Assembly: GCA_028274465.1 (NCBI GenBank)
Contig: CM051457.1
Span: 98,207,982-98,271,981, forward strand
Reading direction: 5' to 3'
DNA: 64,000 nucleotides
DNA from: Plantago ovata
Lineage: Eukaryota; Streptophyta; Magnoliopsida; Lamiales; Plantaginaceae
In this document: positions 1 to 9,798 of the stretch, piece by piece
How positions within the stretch are numbered: position 1 is the first letter of the stretch
Layout: each line of letters starts with the position of its first letter
Position numbers and translations under genes: made by a program
Notes under the pieces: generated by a model
The model's database searches: none
What the model was told of the DNA's origin: nothing
What the model saw: only the letters and a program-made list of their open reading frames with translations

Positions 1-50
1 AGAACTAACATTCGTGACTAAAGTTTTTTCTCGGACATACACAAGTCAAG

Positions 51-338
51 GTTAATTTAAGTCCACAAACATAAATTGAATGACATAGATCTCTCATAAA
101 AGTACATTTAAATTATTTTATATTTGATAGCTATATTATGTGACATCTATGTCATAATCGATTTACATAATTGACAAAACAAGAGAAAGAGAAAAAAAAG
201 AAGGTTAAATTGCAATCCACAAAACTAATTGAATGACATAGATCTCCACAAAAGTACATTTAATTGATTTTATATTTGATAGCTATATTATGTGACACCC
301 ATATGTCATAATCGATTTACATAATTGACAAAATGAAA
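51..338. repeat. Diverged tandem duplication, ~135-bp unit
   Basis: Two similar units, about 51-183 and 205-338, share the words gaatgacatagatctc, gatagctatattatgtgac and cataatcgatttacataatt. They are AT-rich and non-coding. They lie on the downstream side of FAR exon 1, so they may be in its first intron. No terminal repeats or coding content are visible. Confidence 0.75.
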
Positions 339-893
339 AAAAAGTGAAATTACAATCTCGTTTACATATTCTACCAAGAGTTAGTGACATGCAACTACCA
401 AAATTTGTTTTTATTTACATTATTATTTAAATACTTTATGACCACAAATAATTATAATATGGTTAATAAGTGCGGTGGCCAGTACTATATTACTTGTACC
501 AATAAAATAAGTGACAATCGCAAAAGAATCAAGCAAACTAACTTTTGGGATCCACAAAGACCTTTGAATGACAATGACGATTAATGTTTTTGCTTTATTT
601 GGGACTGTTGTCCACAATAGATTAAGAATGTAATAGATCAAGATAATAATACTTTTACTAGAGTTATTAGGAACAATGTATCTAACTCTTAAGTTATTTT
701 AAATGCATTTTGATTTTGCTTTAAAAAAAATAAAAATAATAATAAGTGACAGATAGTTGTAACAATATGACTTTACAAATTTCTTAACAATTAAGTGCAA
801 GTGTGTTTCATTTGATAAACGTATACCAAATCAAAATGAAACATCTTTCTTATTGGTTAAGCAAATTTTAAGTATAAAGATCGAATAAAAACT
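339..893. other. AT-rich non-coding stretch
   Basis: I see no gene here. Short open frames on both strands near 384-641 look like chance and show no family resemblance, including to later FAR exons. Probably intron or intergenic DNA. Confidence 0.5.
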
Positions 894-1085
894 GGGAGTC
901 ATAAGGTGGTGCAGCGGTAATGAGTTGAGATAGTGAAGGAGAGGTGCATGGTTCAATCTACGGCGGTGACGGAGTTATAAGGTTGGTTTAGGTATGAATA
1001 AATAAGTGGTTTAAAAAATTTGTATAACATTAGTGTATGAGTAGTTGTAATATTTACCGTTTAAAAAAATAATAATAATAAAAGG
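894..1085 (+). mobile_element. tRNA-derived SINE
   Basis: A 192-bp element starting gggagtcat. It has a pol III A-box-like stretch (tggtgcagcggtaatgag, about 908-925) and a B-box-like stretch (ggttcaatct, 950-959) some 40 bp apart, and it ends in an A/TAA-rich tail (about 1060-1085). It is flanked by the 8-bp target duplication taaaaact at 886-893 and 1086-1093. This is the standard layout of plant SINEs, which borrow L1 machinery. It may sit inside the first intron of the FAR gene. Confidence 0.85.
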
Positions 1086-1165
1086 TAAAAACTCCAACTT
1101 AGTTACAGTCATCTAGATAAATTTCACTTTAAAGATTACCCTCATATGAAAAAAAGCATGTTCTT

Positions 1166-1284
1166 AACTAAAACAACAATATAATGTTGTTGACATAAAT
1201 GATTTTTACTTACTTTACATCAAATATGTTATTTTTCGTAAGTAAATAAAAATTATTTATGTCAACAACATTGATGTTTTAGTT
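1166..1284. repeat. Fold-back inverted repeat, ~47-bp arms
   Basis: The arms at about 1166-1213 and 1238-1284 are near-perfect reverse complements; both contain gttgttgacataaat or its complement. They enclose a spacer of about 24 bp. The transcript would form a long hairpin. It may be a small MITE, but I see no clear target duplication. Confidence 0.7.
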
Positions 1285-1501
1285 TGATCAGTTTTTTAAT
1301 AGAAATTGTTTAAACTATTCGTATTAAAACAAACAAACAAAAAAAAAAAGAAAGAAAGAAAGAATGAAAACCCTGATCAAACTCATTTTTTTTAAAAACA
1401 TATATATCACGTTGTTGTGGATTAATCATGAGACATGTTATTCTGAAAAAAGGCATGGTAACATAAATAAATGATCATTCGATGCATTAAATTAAATGTA
1501 C

Positions 1502-1874
1502 CTTTACCAACAAGTCCAGTACCACCAGTAATGAAAATGCTCTTCCCTTGAAAAAACCTGACGATTCCTATACCTTCACCACCACCTGCTTCGTCTTCAT
1601 CGTGGTCGATCAGTGGATTTCGCAACTCCATCTCCAGAGGGTGGTGAAGGGTAGGGAACCATGGAAACCCGTTGTAAACTGAACCTGTTTTCCATTTAGT
1701 GTTTCTTGTTAAACCGTTCTGATTTTGATCATTACGAAACATGTTATTTTTTTCATAACAAACGCTGCTAATTGGTTGTGAAAGTGAAACTCTTTTGTTT
1801 TTGTAATTTTTCACGTTAGAAAATTTCAGTGAAGGAGAGTAGAAACATGAGCTGCGAGCTACTGACATGATCAT
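1502..1874 (-). CDS. Fatty-acyl reductase (FAR/MS2 type), exon 1 only
   Basis: The product begins a fatty acyl-CoA/ACP reductase, an NAD(P)H-dependent enzyme that makes fatty alcohols for wax, suberin or pollen-wall sporopollenin. Exon 1 encodes 124 residues plus one base. Residues 101-124 (GIGIVRFFQGKSIFITGGTG followed by LVGK) match the family's start, with the nucleotide-binding pattern GxxGxxG at G117, G120 and G123. The roughly 100 residues before it are rich in S, N and K and poor in acidic residues for the first 60, as in the plastid-targeted MS2/FAR2 branch, so a transit peptide is likely (inference). A GT donor at 1501-1500 ends the exon at the place where the motif stops; reading further gives junk. 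The ATG at 1874 was chosen; a second in-frame ATG lies two codons later. No further FAR exons are visible down to position 1, so the rest is off-window behind a long intron, or the locus is truncated. Confidence 0.8.
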
Positions 1875-1930
1875 TTATGAATTCAACAAACTTGTTTTGA
1901 TGTTTAGAAATTGATCGATCAATGATGATC

Positions 1931-1938
1931 TATTTATA
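1931..1938 (-). promoter_or_regulatory. TATA box of the FAR gene
   Basis: Reads TATAAATA on the minus strand, about 57 bp upstream of the chosen ATG. That spacing fits a plant core promoter with a short 5' leader. No other near-consensus TATA lies this close to the ATG. Confidence 0.6.
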
Positions 1939-2288
1939 AGTGGTGAATGTGTAGCTTGAAGCATGCAGGATACTTTCTTCAAGTTGACACGACCTCGAGA
2001 GTCGAGATGAGTACAAATGTTTCTTCTTTTTTTTTTAACATAAATAAATTAAACTTTTCTTTTTATAACTTTAAGAAGGTCAATTTGTCCTTAAGTAATC
2101 TCAAATTCGTAAAAGAAAAATAATTAAAAACGTTGTATTAGGAGTTTATTGTTTTGTCTTATTTTTTAAATGACTATGAACTGGATTCAAATGGATAATA
2201 TATATGGAAGACTTAGGAATACGAGAGAATATGCAATTTTTTATTTTTTACTCTGGTAGGGGTTAAAGTTTACATTAAGTCATCCTCA
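1939..2288. other. Upstream region of the FAR gene
   Basis: AT-rich non-coding DNA between the TATA box and the first Mutator-type MITE. No gene is seen. Any proximal promoter elements of the FAR gene would be here. Confidence 0.4.
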
Positions 2289-2576
2289 TAATTTTATAAC
2301 ATAATTACATTTGGTACCCCCACTAAACAGCTAGTTTGCATTCAAACCCAACTACCGTGAAAAATTATAAATAAACTCAAGTCACAGTCCGATGTTGACT
2401 CCGACGCCCTCTCTCTCCTCCAAACTTAACGTCCAAACATGCACTTAACTATTTTGTTTTTCCTTTTTCTTTCTTTTCTTTCCGTTTTTCTGTTTTTCTT
2501 TTTTTCTTTTTTCTCTTTTTCTTTTTACTTTTACTTTTTCTTTATTTTTATTAAAAAACATTAAAAAAAATAAAAA

Positions 2577-2760
2577 ATGAAACCAGAGCTCCGATTGGAG
2601 CTCTGTCCAGTTTCGATTGGAACTTTGCAGAGCTCCGATTGGAGCTGTACAGAGCTCCAAGTGCACAGCTCTGATTGGAGTTGTGTACAGAGCTCTCCGA
2701 TTGCAGCTCTGTACAGATCCGATCGGAGCTGTTACAGTCAGTTCCGATCGAACTGTTCAT
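2577..2760. repeat. Palindromic ggagct/ctccgat core of copy 1
   Basis: Repeated short units of the type agctccgattggagct, each close to its own reverse complement, give a GC-richer island within AT-rich DNA. The units are irregularly spaced. Chance open frames cross the island on both strands, but they only translate the repeat. Confidence 0.8.
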
Positions 2761-3152
2761 CTTCTTCATTTTTTTTAAAATTAATTTTCATTTAGTATTA
2801 TTTATTTTTCTTTAATAAAGAAAAAAAGAAAAGGAAAAAAATAAAATTTTGGGATTCATTTTGAAATTCAATTTTTGTAGGGGTTTGTTTTAAAATAATT
2901 TTTTAGACTATTTTGAAGTATAACTAAATTATGTGGGTTAATTTCTAAATAGTTTGTGTTAATATTGTAAAAGTTAAAACATTTGGGGTAAATTCATAAT
3001 AAACGAAACTTCATGTTGTTTGGATTAATTCTGAATTAGAAATTCTGACAGGGGCGAAAAGGTCATTTCTAGGGCTTAGAGCGCCGAAAGTCAAAGTCGT
3101 GGGTTTATCTGTGATTACGTTTATATAGAAGGGGAGGATTACGTAATAAAAA

Positions 3153-4067
3153 GGGAATTTTGCATCCACTACCCCTACTAGATACTCTAATTACGTCTAA
3201 CCCCCTCTTAGTCAATCTATTACGTATGGGTCCAAAATCAGTTTCTTCCGTTGACCAAATTAAATGGAAATTTCGACCAAACATGGCCTTAACATTTTTA
3301 TTGCAGTTAGGCCCTTTGTTTCTCCTTTTTAATTTCATTCCTCTTCCTTCCTTGTTCTTTCTTCTTCCTTCCTTTTTTTTTCTTTCCTCTTCCCTTCTTC
3401 AGAACAGTGGCCGGAGCTCCGGTCAGTCGGAGCTGTGACTTGCTCCGATTTGATAGGAGCTTTACATCTCCGATCGATCGGAGGTGTGATGCAATCACAC
3501 CACCTCCGACCGATCGGAGCTGTGACTAGCTCCGATCAGATCGGAGCTGTAACTAGCTCCGATCAGATCGGAGTTGCACAACTCTGATCTGATCGGTGCT
3601 GTTACCTGCTCCAATCACATCGGAGCTGTGGCGCAAAGCAAATCGGAGTTGCGCAGCTTCGATTTGCTGTTTTTTATTTTTTTTGTATATATATATATAT
3701 TTTTTTTAGTGATATTTTAAAATAAAAAATGTATTAGGGCTTAGATGCAATAAAATTTGAGACAAATTTGGAATTTAAAGAAGTTATATGCTTTACGTTG
3801 AATTATTAAGTGCCAAATTGGTAAAATTAAAACAATTTGAGACTAATGTGTAATTAATGAAAATTGGAGTTGTTTGGTCAAAGTCAGAATTCAATATTTG
3901 ACCAAGGGTAAAAATGTCTTTACATTGATTTAATTCGCCAAAAGTCAAATTCGTGGGTTTAGGTGTACTTAAATCTATCTAACAAGGGTGTTGGATGTAA
4001 TTGTTTGGCTAACGAGGGTCTATCTGTAATAAAATGAACTAACAAGGGTAGTATATGTAAGAAGCCC
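3153..4067. mobile_element. Mutator-type MITE, copy 2 (nested in copy 1)
   Basis: A 915-bp element flanked by a perfect 9-bp duplication, taataaaaa, at 3144-3152 and 4068-4076. The ends begin GGG on each strand (gggaattttgcatcc; inverted right end gggcttcttacatatac) and stay similar for about 50 bp, including tactaccc. It has no transposase. The core at about 3405-3665 holds palindromic units such as agctccgatcagatcggagc. A (TA)n run lies near 3686. It sits inside copy 1 and so inserted after it. Confidence 0.85.
3405..3665. repeat. Palindromic ggagct/ctccgat core of copy 2
   Basis: About ten near-palindromic units built on ctccgatcggagct, with gat/cgat insertions between the half-sites. The transcript would fold into many short stems. 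Similar in kind to the copy 1 core, but not the same sequence. Confidence 0.8.
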
Positions 4068-4145
4068 TAATAAAAAATATAGATGGACAAATCTGTAATA
4101 GCTGAGAATAGTAGGGGTACCAAATATAATAACGCCTAATTTTAT

Positions 4146-4371
4146 AATTTTCTTAATTATACTTTCCATATAATTTAAAGCTATTATATATATTATTATA
4201 TTGGAGATGAAAAAAAAACAATGAAGTCAATGTGAAACTTTGACTCGTATCGAATAGTGATTAAAATCTTTATGCACAAAGCAAGACATTAGAATTTAAG
4301 TGGAGAAACCAAGGAAGAGAATAACAAATTACCATTGAAACTATTCATGTAGAAATTTGAAAGGGAGTAAA
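4146..4371. other. AT-rich spacer
   Basis: Non-coding AT-rich DNA between the Mutator-type MITEs and the Copia fossil. Nothing recognised. Confidence 0.4.
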
Positions 4372-4920
4372 TGTGAGGAGTATAGCTTAAATCTTCCTAA
4401 TTCATCAAACAAGGATTGGGATTCAATCTGAGATTTGTGTGGTTTAGATTAGAAGCAAAGAGAATAAGAAGCAAGCTGGCAGAGCTCACTTGTTAACTGC
4501 CTTGCTTCTATCCCACGCCACTAATCCTCATCAGATAGATATATATATAGCTAGCTTGCAGTTGAGTTGAGATAGATTGTAGCTTATTTTCTTCATATCA
4601 TTTCACAGATTCATTCTAGAGTTCTTTGTAATCAGGTTTGATTAGAGTTCTAAGTTTTTGTAGTTGAGAAAAGGAAATTCTGCAATTGTGCTTGAATTCT
4701 CCATTTTCACTCACTGTATCGTAGTTGAATCTCTCGCAATAAGATCATCGCACTTTCCTCCTGTGGACGTAGATCACACTGGTCGAACCACGTAAAATCT
4801 TGTGACATTTTACTCTGTTTTCTGCAAGTTCTGCGACCAGTTCCTAGGGCTAGTTGTTTGTGCTGTTTGATTGCGTTTGTTGGTGTGTTTGAAGTAGAAT
4901 TCATCGACGGTTCCACAACA
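4372..4920 (+). repeat. 5' LTR of the 4.4 kb Copia
   Basis: 549 bp, TG...CA ends, matching 9268-9798 along its whole length. Confidence 0.9.
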
Positions 4921-4922
4921 AG

Positions 4923-4940
4923 TGGCGCCGCCTGTGGGAA
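4923..4940 (+). other. Primer-binding-like site (tRNA-Asp type)
   Basis: Reads tggcgccgcctgtgggaa, two bases after the LTR. The first eight bases match the 3' end of plant tRNA-Asp. Almost the same 18-mer is used by the Gypsy element at 40093-40110. Confidence 0.65.
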
Positions 4941-5033
4941 AGAGCGTTCGGTGAATTTGTTTCTTCGAGTTTTCATACTGCAATTGTGATAACGTCCACT
5001 ACTAGTTTCTAGGTGGAGAAATTTTTATAGAAG

Positions 5034-8000
5034 GTGGACTTTGATTTGTGGAAGATGAAGATGACAGCGTTGCTACAGCAACAAGGTGCAGATGCAGCTC
5101 TGCAAGGTGATAAGGGGTATGATGCGAAGGTTTCACCGGAGGATAAAGCTGCAACGGAGAAGAAGGGGTTTTGTGCCCTAATTCTGTCAATTAGTGATGA
5201 AACACTACGCCATCTCATAGAAGAAACTACTGCAAAGGCTGTATGGGACAAATTGGAAGGAATTTTCAATGTAAAGACCACATCAACCAAACTCTACTTA
5301 AAGCAGAAGTTGTTTGCGTTCACGTTCACCTCTGACAAGCCAATCATGGAGCAGCTGGTCACATTTAAGAAGATCTGTATGGATCTTACTGCAACTGGAG
5401 TAAAGCTAGCGGATGATGATAAGGCGTTAATGGTGTTGAATGCTTAGCCAAAGCAGTATGAAGGTTTTATTGATGCGTTTGTAATATCTTGAGTGATACA
5501 ATTACTCTGGCTGATGTAGAGAAAGCTCTTAAACAAAAGGAGCTTAAGAAACATGGCAGTTCTCAAGGAGAATCATCTGCAAAAGGCCTTACAGCTTGTG
5601 GAAATTGGGGAAAGAAACCTCAGGAAAAAGGCAAGGCCAAATATGAAGGGCGCAGGAATGATAACTCATTAAAAAGTTCCTCAACGAATGAGAACATGAA
5701 CTGTTTCTATTGTCAAAAGCCAGGTCACCTCAAGAAGCAATGCTTTGCATACAAGAAGGCCAAGAAGGCAGGAACATTTAAGCAAACCACCAGTACTGAA
5801 AGTGCATATCTAGCTCAAGCCTCAAAACACTTCATTGATGCAGAGGTCCTATCTATATCTGAGTCTAAATCAAGTGATAACTAGTTATTAGATTCATGAT
5901 GCACTTTTCATATGACACCAGTTAAGGATTGGTTTATCAACTTGACATATGAGGATGGTGGATCTGTTTTGCTTGGAAATGGCTATGCATGCACAGTTAA
6001 AGGTCATGGCAATATACAGTTTAAGATGCATGATGGAGTTGTTAGAACACTGACAAATGTTAGATATATACCTGCATTAAGAAGAAATCTTATATCACTG
6101 GGAATGCATGATACCTTAGGGTGTAAAATTGAGACTGGAGGATGTATTATGACAGCTAAAAGGAATGGTAGAGTCATTCTAAAAGGTATATACCTGCATT
6201 AAGACAAATGTTAGATATATACCTGCATTAAGAAGAAATCTTATATCACTGGGAATGCATGATACCTTAGGGTGTAAAATTGAGACTGGAGGATATATTA
6301 TGACAGCTAAAAGGAATGGTAGAGTCATTCTAAAAGGTGAGAAGAAGAATGGCTTATACTATCTCTTACGGAGAACTGTATTAGGCTCGGCAGATGCAGT
6401 AAACAAGGATGATAGAACTCAATTATGGCATGAGGGAATGGGTCATTTGAGTGAGAAAGGCTTAAGGGAGCTAGCTAAGTAGAATCTTCTAGGTGTAGAT
6501 AAAATTACTCACTTGAAATTCTGTGAAGACTATGTTCTAGGGAAAGCTCACATAGCCAGTTTTGATGCTGCTAGACATACCAACAATGGTCCATTAGAGT
6601 ATTTGCATTCTGGTCCGTGGGGTCCTTCACGGACACAAACACTGAGTGGTGGAAGATACTTCATGTCAGTGATTGATGACTACTGCAGAAAGGTGTGGAT
6701 TATGATTCTCAAGTCCAAGGATGAGGCCTTTCAAAAGTTTAAATAGTGGTCAGTTGAGGTGAAGAACCATACATAAAGAAGGATTAAACATTTGAAAACA
6801 GATAATGGCCTGCAGTTTCTCTCAACTGAATTCAATGATTACTGCAAGACAAAAGGAATCATAAGACACAAGACAGTGTCAGGTAATCCACAACAAAATG
6901 GAGTTGTTGAGAGATATAATAGAACAATTCTTCAAAGAGTTAGGTGCATATTCTCCAGCTTTGGTCTAAGTAAAGGATTCTGGGGCGAGGCCGCAACTAC
7001 AGCAGTATTTCTAATCAATAGAAGTCCATCTTCTCCCCTAAATTTTAGAGCACCAGAAGAGGTGTGGTCTGCGCATGCAAGAAGATATGATAACATTAAG
7101 GTGTTTGGATGCCTTGCAATGACACACATAAGACAAGATAAGTTGGATGCCAGGGCCATTAAGTGTGTTTTTCTGGGATATCCTAAGGTAGTAAAAGGAT
7201 ACAAGTTATGGAACTTGGAGCAACACAAATGCATTATCAGCAGGGATGTTACAGTCAATGAAAAACACATGCCATTGAAGCCTAACAAACAGGTGGTAGA
7301 ACTTCAAATGTAGTCATCACCTCTATCCTTAAATGATCAAGCCAGTGGTAGTGATCAGTCTCAAGTGGATCATGAACAGACATCTGCAAAGGTATCATCC
7401 AGCTCAGATGATGATCTCAGCAACCATCCCCAAGGTGGTGAGGAAGCTGACATTTCATCTTATCAACTGTTACAGGCTAGAAAGAAGAGGAAAAATAGAC
7501 AAGCTCCAGATATGCTTGGCTTTGGAATAGTAAACAAGACAAACTGTGTGTCACATGCACTCTTAGTAGCAGAGGAGGTGTTACACTCTGAACCAAGCAA
7601 CTATCATGAAGTAGTAGCTTATGAAGAAAGGGAACAATGGTTGGTAGCAATTCAAGAGCAATTGTTATCTTTGGAGAAGAATGGCACCTGGGATATTGTC
7701 AATTTTCCAAAGAACCCCAAGGTTGTGGGATGCAAGCGGATTTTCAGAAAAGAAACTTGAACCAAGTGCATCTAATGGAATCAGGTACAAGGCCAGATTA
7801 GTGGCTAAGGGGTTGATTACATTGAGATTTTCTCTCCAGTTGTAAAGCATGTTTCAATCAGAATTCTTCTACTCTGGTTACTCAATGAAATCTTATTCTC
7901 CAACAAATGGATGTGAAGACATCCTTTCTACATGGAGTTCTGGAAGAGACTATCTATATGAAGATACCGGATGGTGTTCATGTTGAAGGAGCTGATAGGA

Positions 8001-9118
8001 AAGCTTTTCTCCTCAAGAGATCCCTGTATGGCTTAAAACAAAGCCCCGGGCAATGGTATAATAGGTTTGACGAATTTATGACTTTTGTCAATTTCATTAA
8101 GAGTCAATATGAGAGCTACATATATTTCAAGAATATCTCTCAAGAGAATTGCATATACTTGCTGCTATATGTGGATGATATCTTAATTGCTGGGAGTTGC
8201 ACTACTGAGATTGAAGATTTGAAGAGAAAGTTTAGCATGGAATTTGAAATGAAGGATATAGGAGCAGCTAAAAGGATTCTGGGCATGGAAATAAGTAGAG
8301 ATAGAGCAAATGGAGTTCTTTATTTAACACAAACTGGTTATCTGTCAAAGGTTTTATCAAGATTCAATATGAATCAAGCCAAGGCTGCAAATGTTCCTTT
8401 AAATCCAGGTGTGAAGCTGTCTGTGAGACAGTGTCTTTCAAATCAACATGAGACTTACAGGATAAGCAAGGTTCCTTATGCCAATGATGTTGGTAGCATA
8501 ATGTATGTTATGATATGCTGCAGGCCTGATTTAGGATTTGCAAGGAGTATGATAAGCAGGTTCATGAGTAATCCAGGTAGATTTCACTGCGAAGCAGTAA
8601 AGAAAGTCTTTAGATATGTCAAGGCAACAAAATATTATGGGCTGAGATTTGAAGTCTGCAAAGACACAAGCCAACCTCTTCAAGGCTTTGTGGATGCAGA
8701 TTTTGCCTCTAATGTTGACACAAGGAAATTTGTAACTACTTTTGTATTCACTTTATTTGAAACAGATATTAGTTGGAAAGCTTCTCAACAATCAGTTGTA
8801 TCTCTTTCAACAACAGAAGCTGAGTTTATGGCCATTACAGAAGGAGTCAAGGAAGCCATATAGTTGCAAGGATTGTCAGGTGAGCTGAGAGTTATTCAAG
8901 ATGGAGTTACAATGTTCTGTGATAATCAAAGTGCTCTGCAGCTTGCTAAACATCAGGCATACCATGAGAGAACCAAGCACATAGATGTGAGATTGTATTT
9001 CATCAGGGACATCATAGAGAAAGGTGATGTTAAAGTGAAGAAAGTGCACACTTCAGTCAATGCAGCAGATAGCTTAACAAAGCCACTTCTAGTTGCTAAG
9101 TTTCAGCTGTGTGCATAA
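5034..9118 (+). pseudogene. Copia gag-pol remnant
   Basis: Parts in order: gag about 5034-5884, with the knuckle CFYCQKPGHLKKQC; the protease and pre-integrase zone about 5900-6480; integrase core about 6510-7310 (QFLSTEFNDYCK, NPQQNGVVERYNRTI); reverse transcriptase about 7400-8500 (YGLKQSPGQWYNRF, LLYVDDILIAGS); RNase H about 8680-9118 (STTEAEFMAITEGVKEA, DNQSALQLAKH). All families are standard Copia. The copy is a fossil that cannot encode one continuous polyprotein. Confidence 0.9.
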
Positions 9119-9267
9119 TTGGTGAATGTGGGAGCTCAAGTTTCTGTTTGAACAAGAAAGGAGGAAGGTAGTGCTCTAGCCTATAAGGACCAAAACTGGT
9201 GGTGCTCTAGCCAGTAAAAGGAGTAAGGTTGGAGGTTTATGAAAGATCTTAAGCTAAGGTGGAGAGT

Positions 9268-9798
9268 TGTGAGGAGTATAGCATAAATCTTCCTAATTCA
9301 TCAAGCAAGGGCTGGGATTCAATCTGAGATTTGTGTGGTGCAGATTAGAAGCAAGCTGGCAGAGCTCGCTTGTTAACTGCCTTGCTTCCATCCCACGCCA
9401 CTAATCCTCATCAGATAGATACATATAGCTAGCTTGCCGTTGAGTTGAGATAGATTGTAGATTGTTTTCTTCATATCATTTCACAGATTCATTCTACAAT
9501 TCTCTATAATCAGGTTTAGTTAGAGTTCTAGTTTTCTGCAATTGAGAAAGGACATTCTGCACATGTGCTTGAATTCCCCATTGTTACTCACTGTATCGTA
9601 GTTGAATCTTTCACAATAAGATCATCACACTTTCCTCCCGTGGACGTAGATCACACTGATAGAACCACGTAAAACCTTGTGCCATTTTACTGTGTTTTCT
9701 GCAAGTTCTGCATTCCAGTTCCTAAGGTTAGTTGTTTGTGTTGTTTTATTGCGTTTTTTGGTGTGTTTAAAGTTGAATTCATCGACGGTTCCACAACA
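9268..9798 (+). repeat. 3' LTR of the 4.4 kb Copia
   Basis: 531 bp, about 90% identical to 4372-4920 by eye, with some short indels. Confidence 0.9.

Larger units (their letters stand above)
2298..4136. mobile_element. Mutator-type MITE, copy 1 (outer)
   Basis: Bounded by a perfect 9-bp target duplication, taattttat, at 2289-2297 and 4137-4145. The left end (aacataattacatttgg) and the inverted right end (ggcgttattatatttgg) align without gaps, and the similarity continues inward through ggtacccc. A 9-bp duplication with long imperfect inverted ends fits Mutator-like elements. No transposase is encoded, so it is non-autonomous. About half of its length is copy 2 of the same family, inserted near its right end. 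Its core (about 2577-2760) is a run of palindromic ctccgat/ggagct units. Next to it lie AT-rich stretches and motifs shared with the other copies, such as ggggcgaaaaggtcat and aaagtcaaagtcgtgggttt. Confidence 0.8.
4372..9798 (+). mobile_element. Old Copia LTR retrotransposon fossil
   Basis: Two direct LTRs, 4372-4920 and 9268-9798, both start TGTGAGGAG and end TTCCACAACA. A primer-binding-like site follows the first LTR, and a purine tract (aaggtggagag, about 9255-9265) precedes the second. The inside carries Copia order: gag with a CCHC knuckle, protease region, integrase, reverse transcriptase, RNase H. The gag and pol look Tork/TNT1-like (inference). It is broken, with roughly ten or more breaks across the coding part. 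The LTRs differ at about 50 of 525 sites by my count, which suggests several million years at usual plant rates. I find no matching 5-bp duplication at the ends. Confidence 0.9.
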
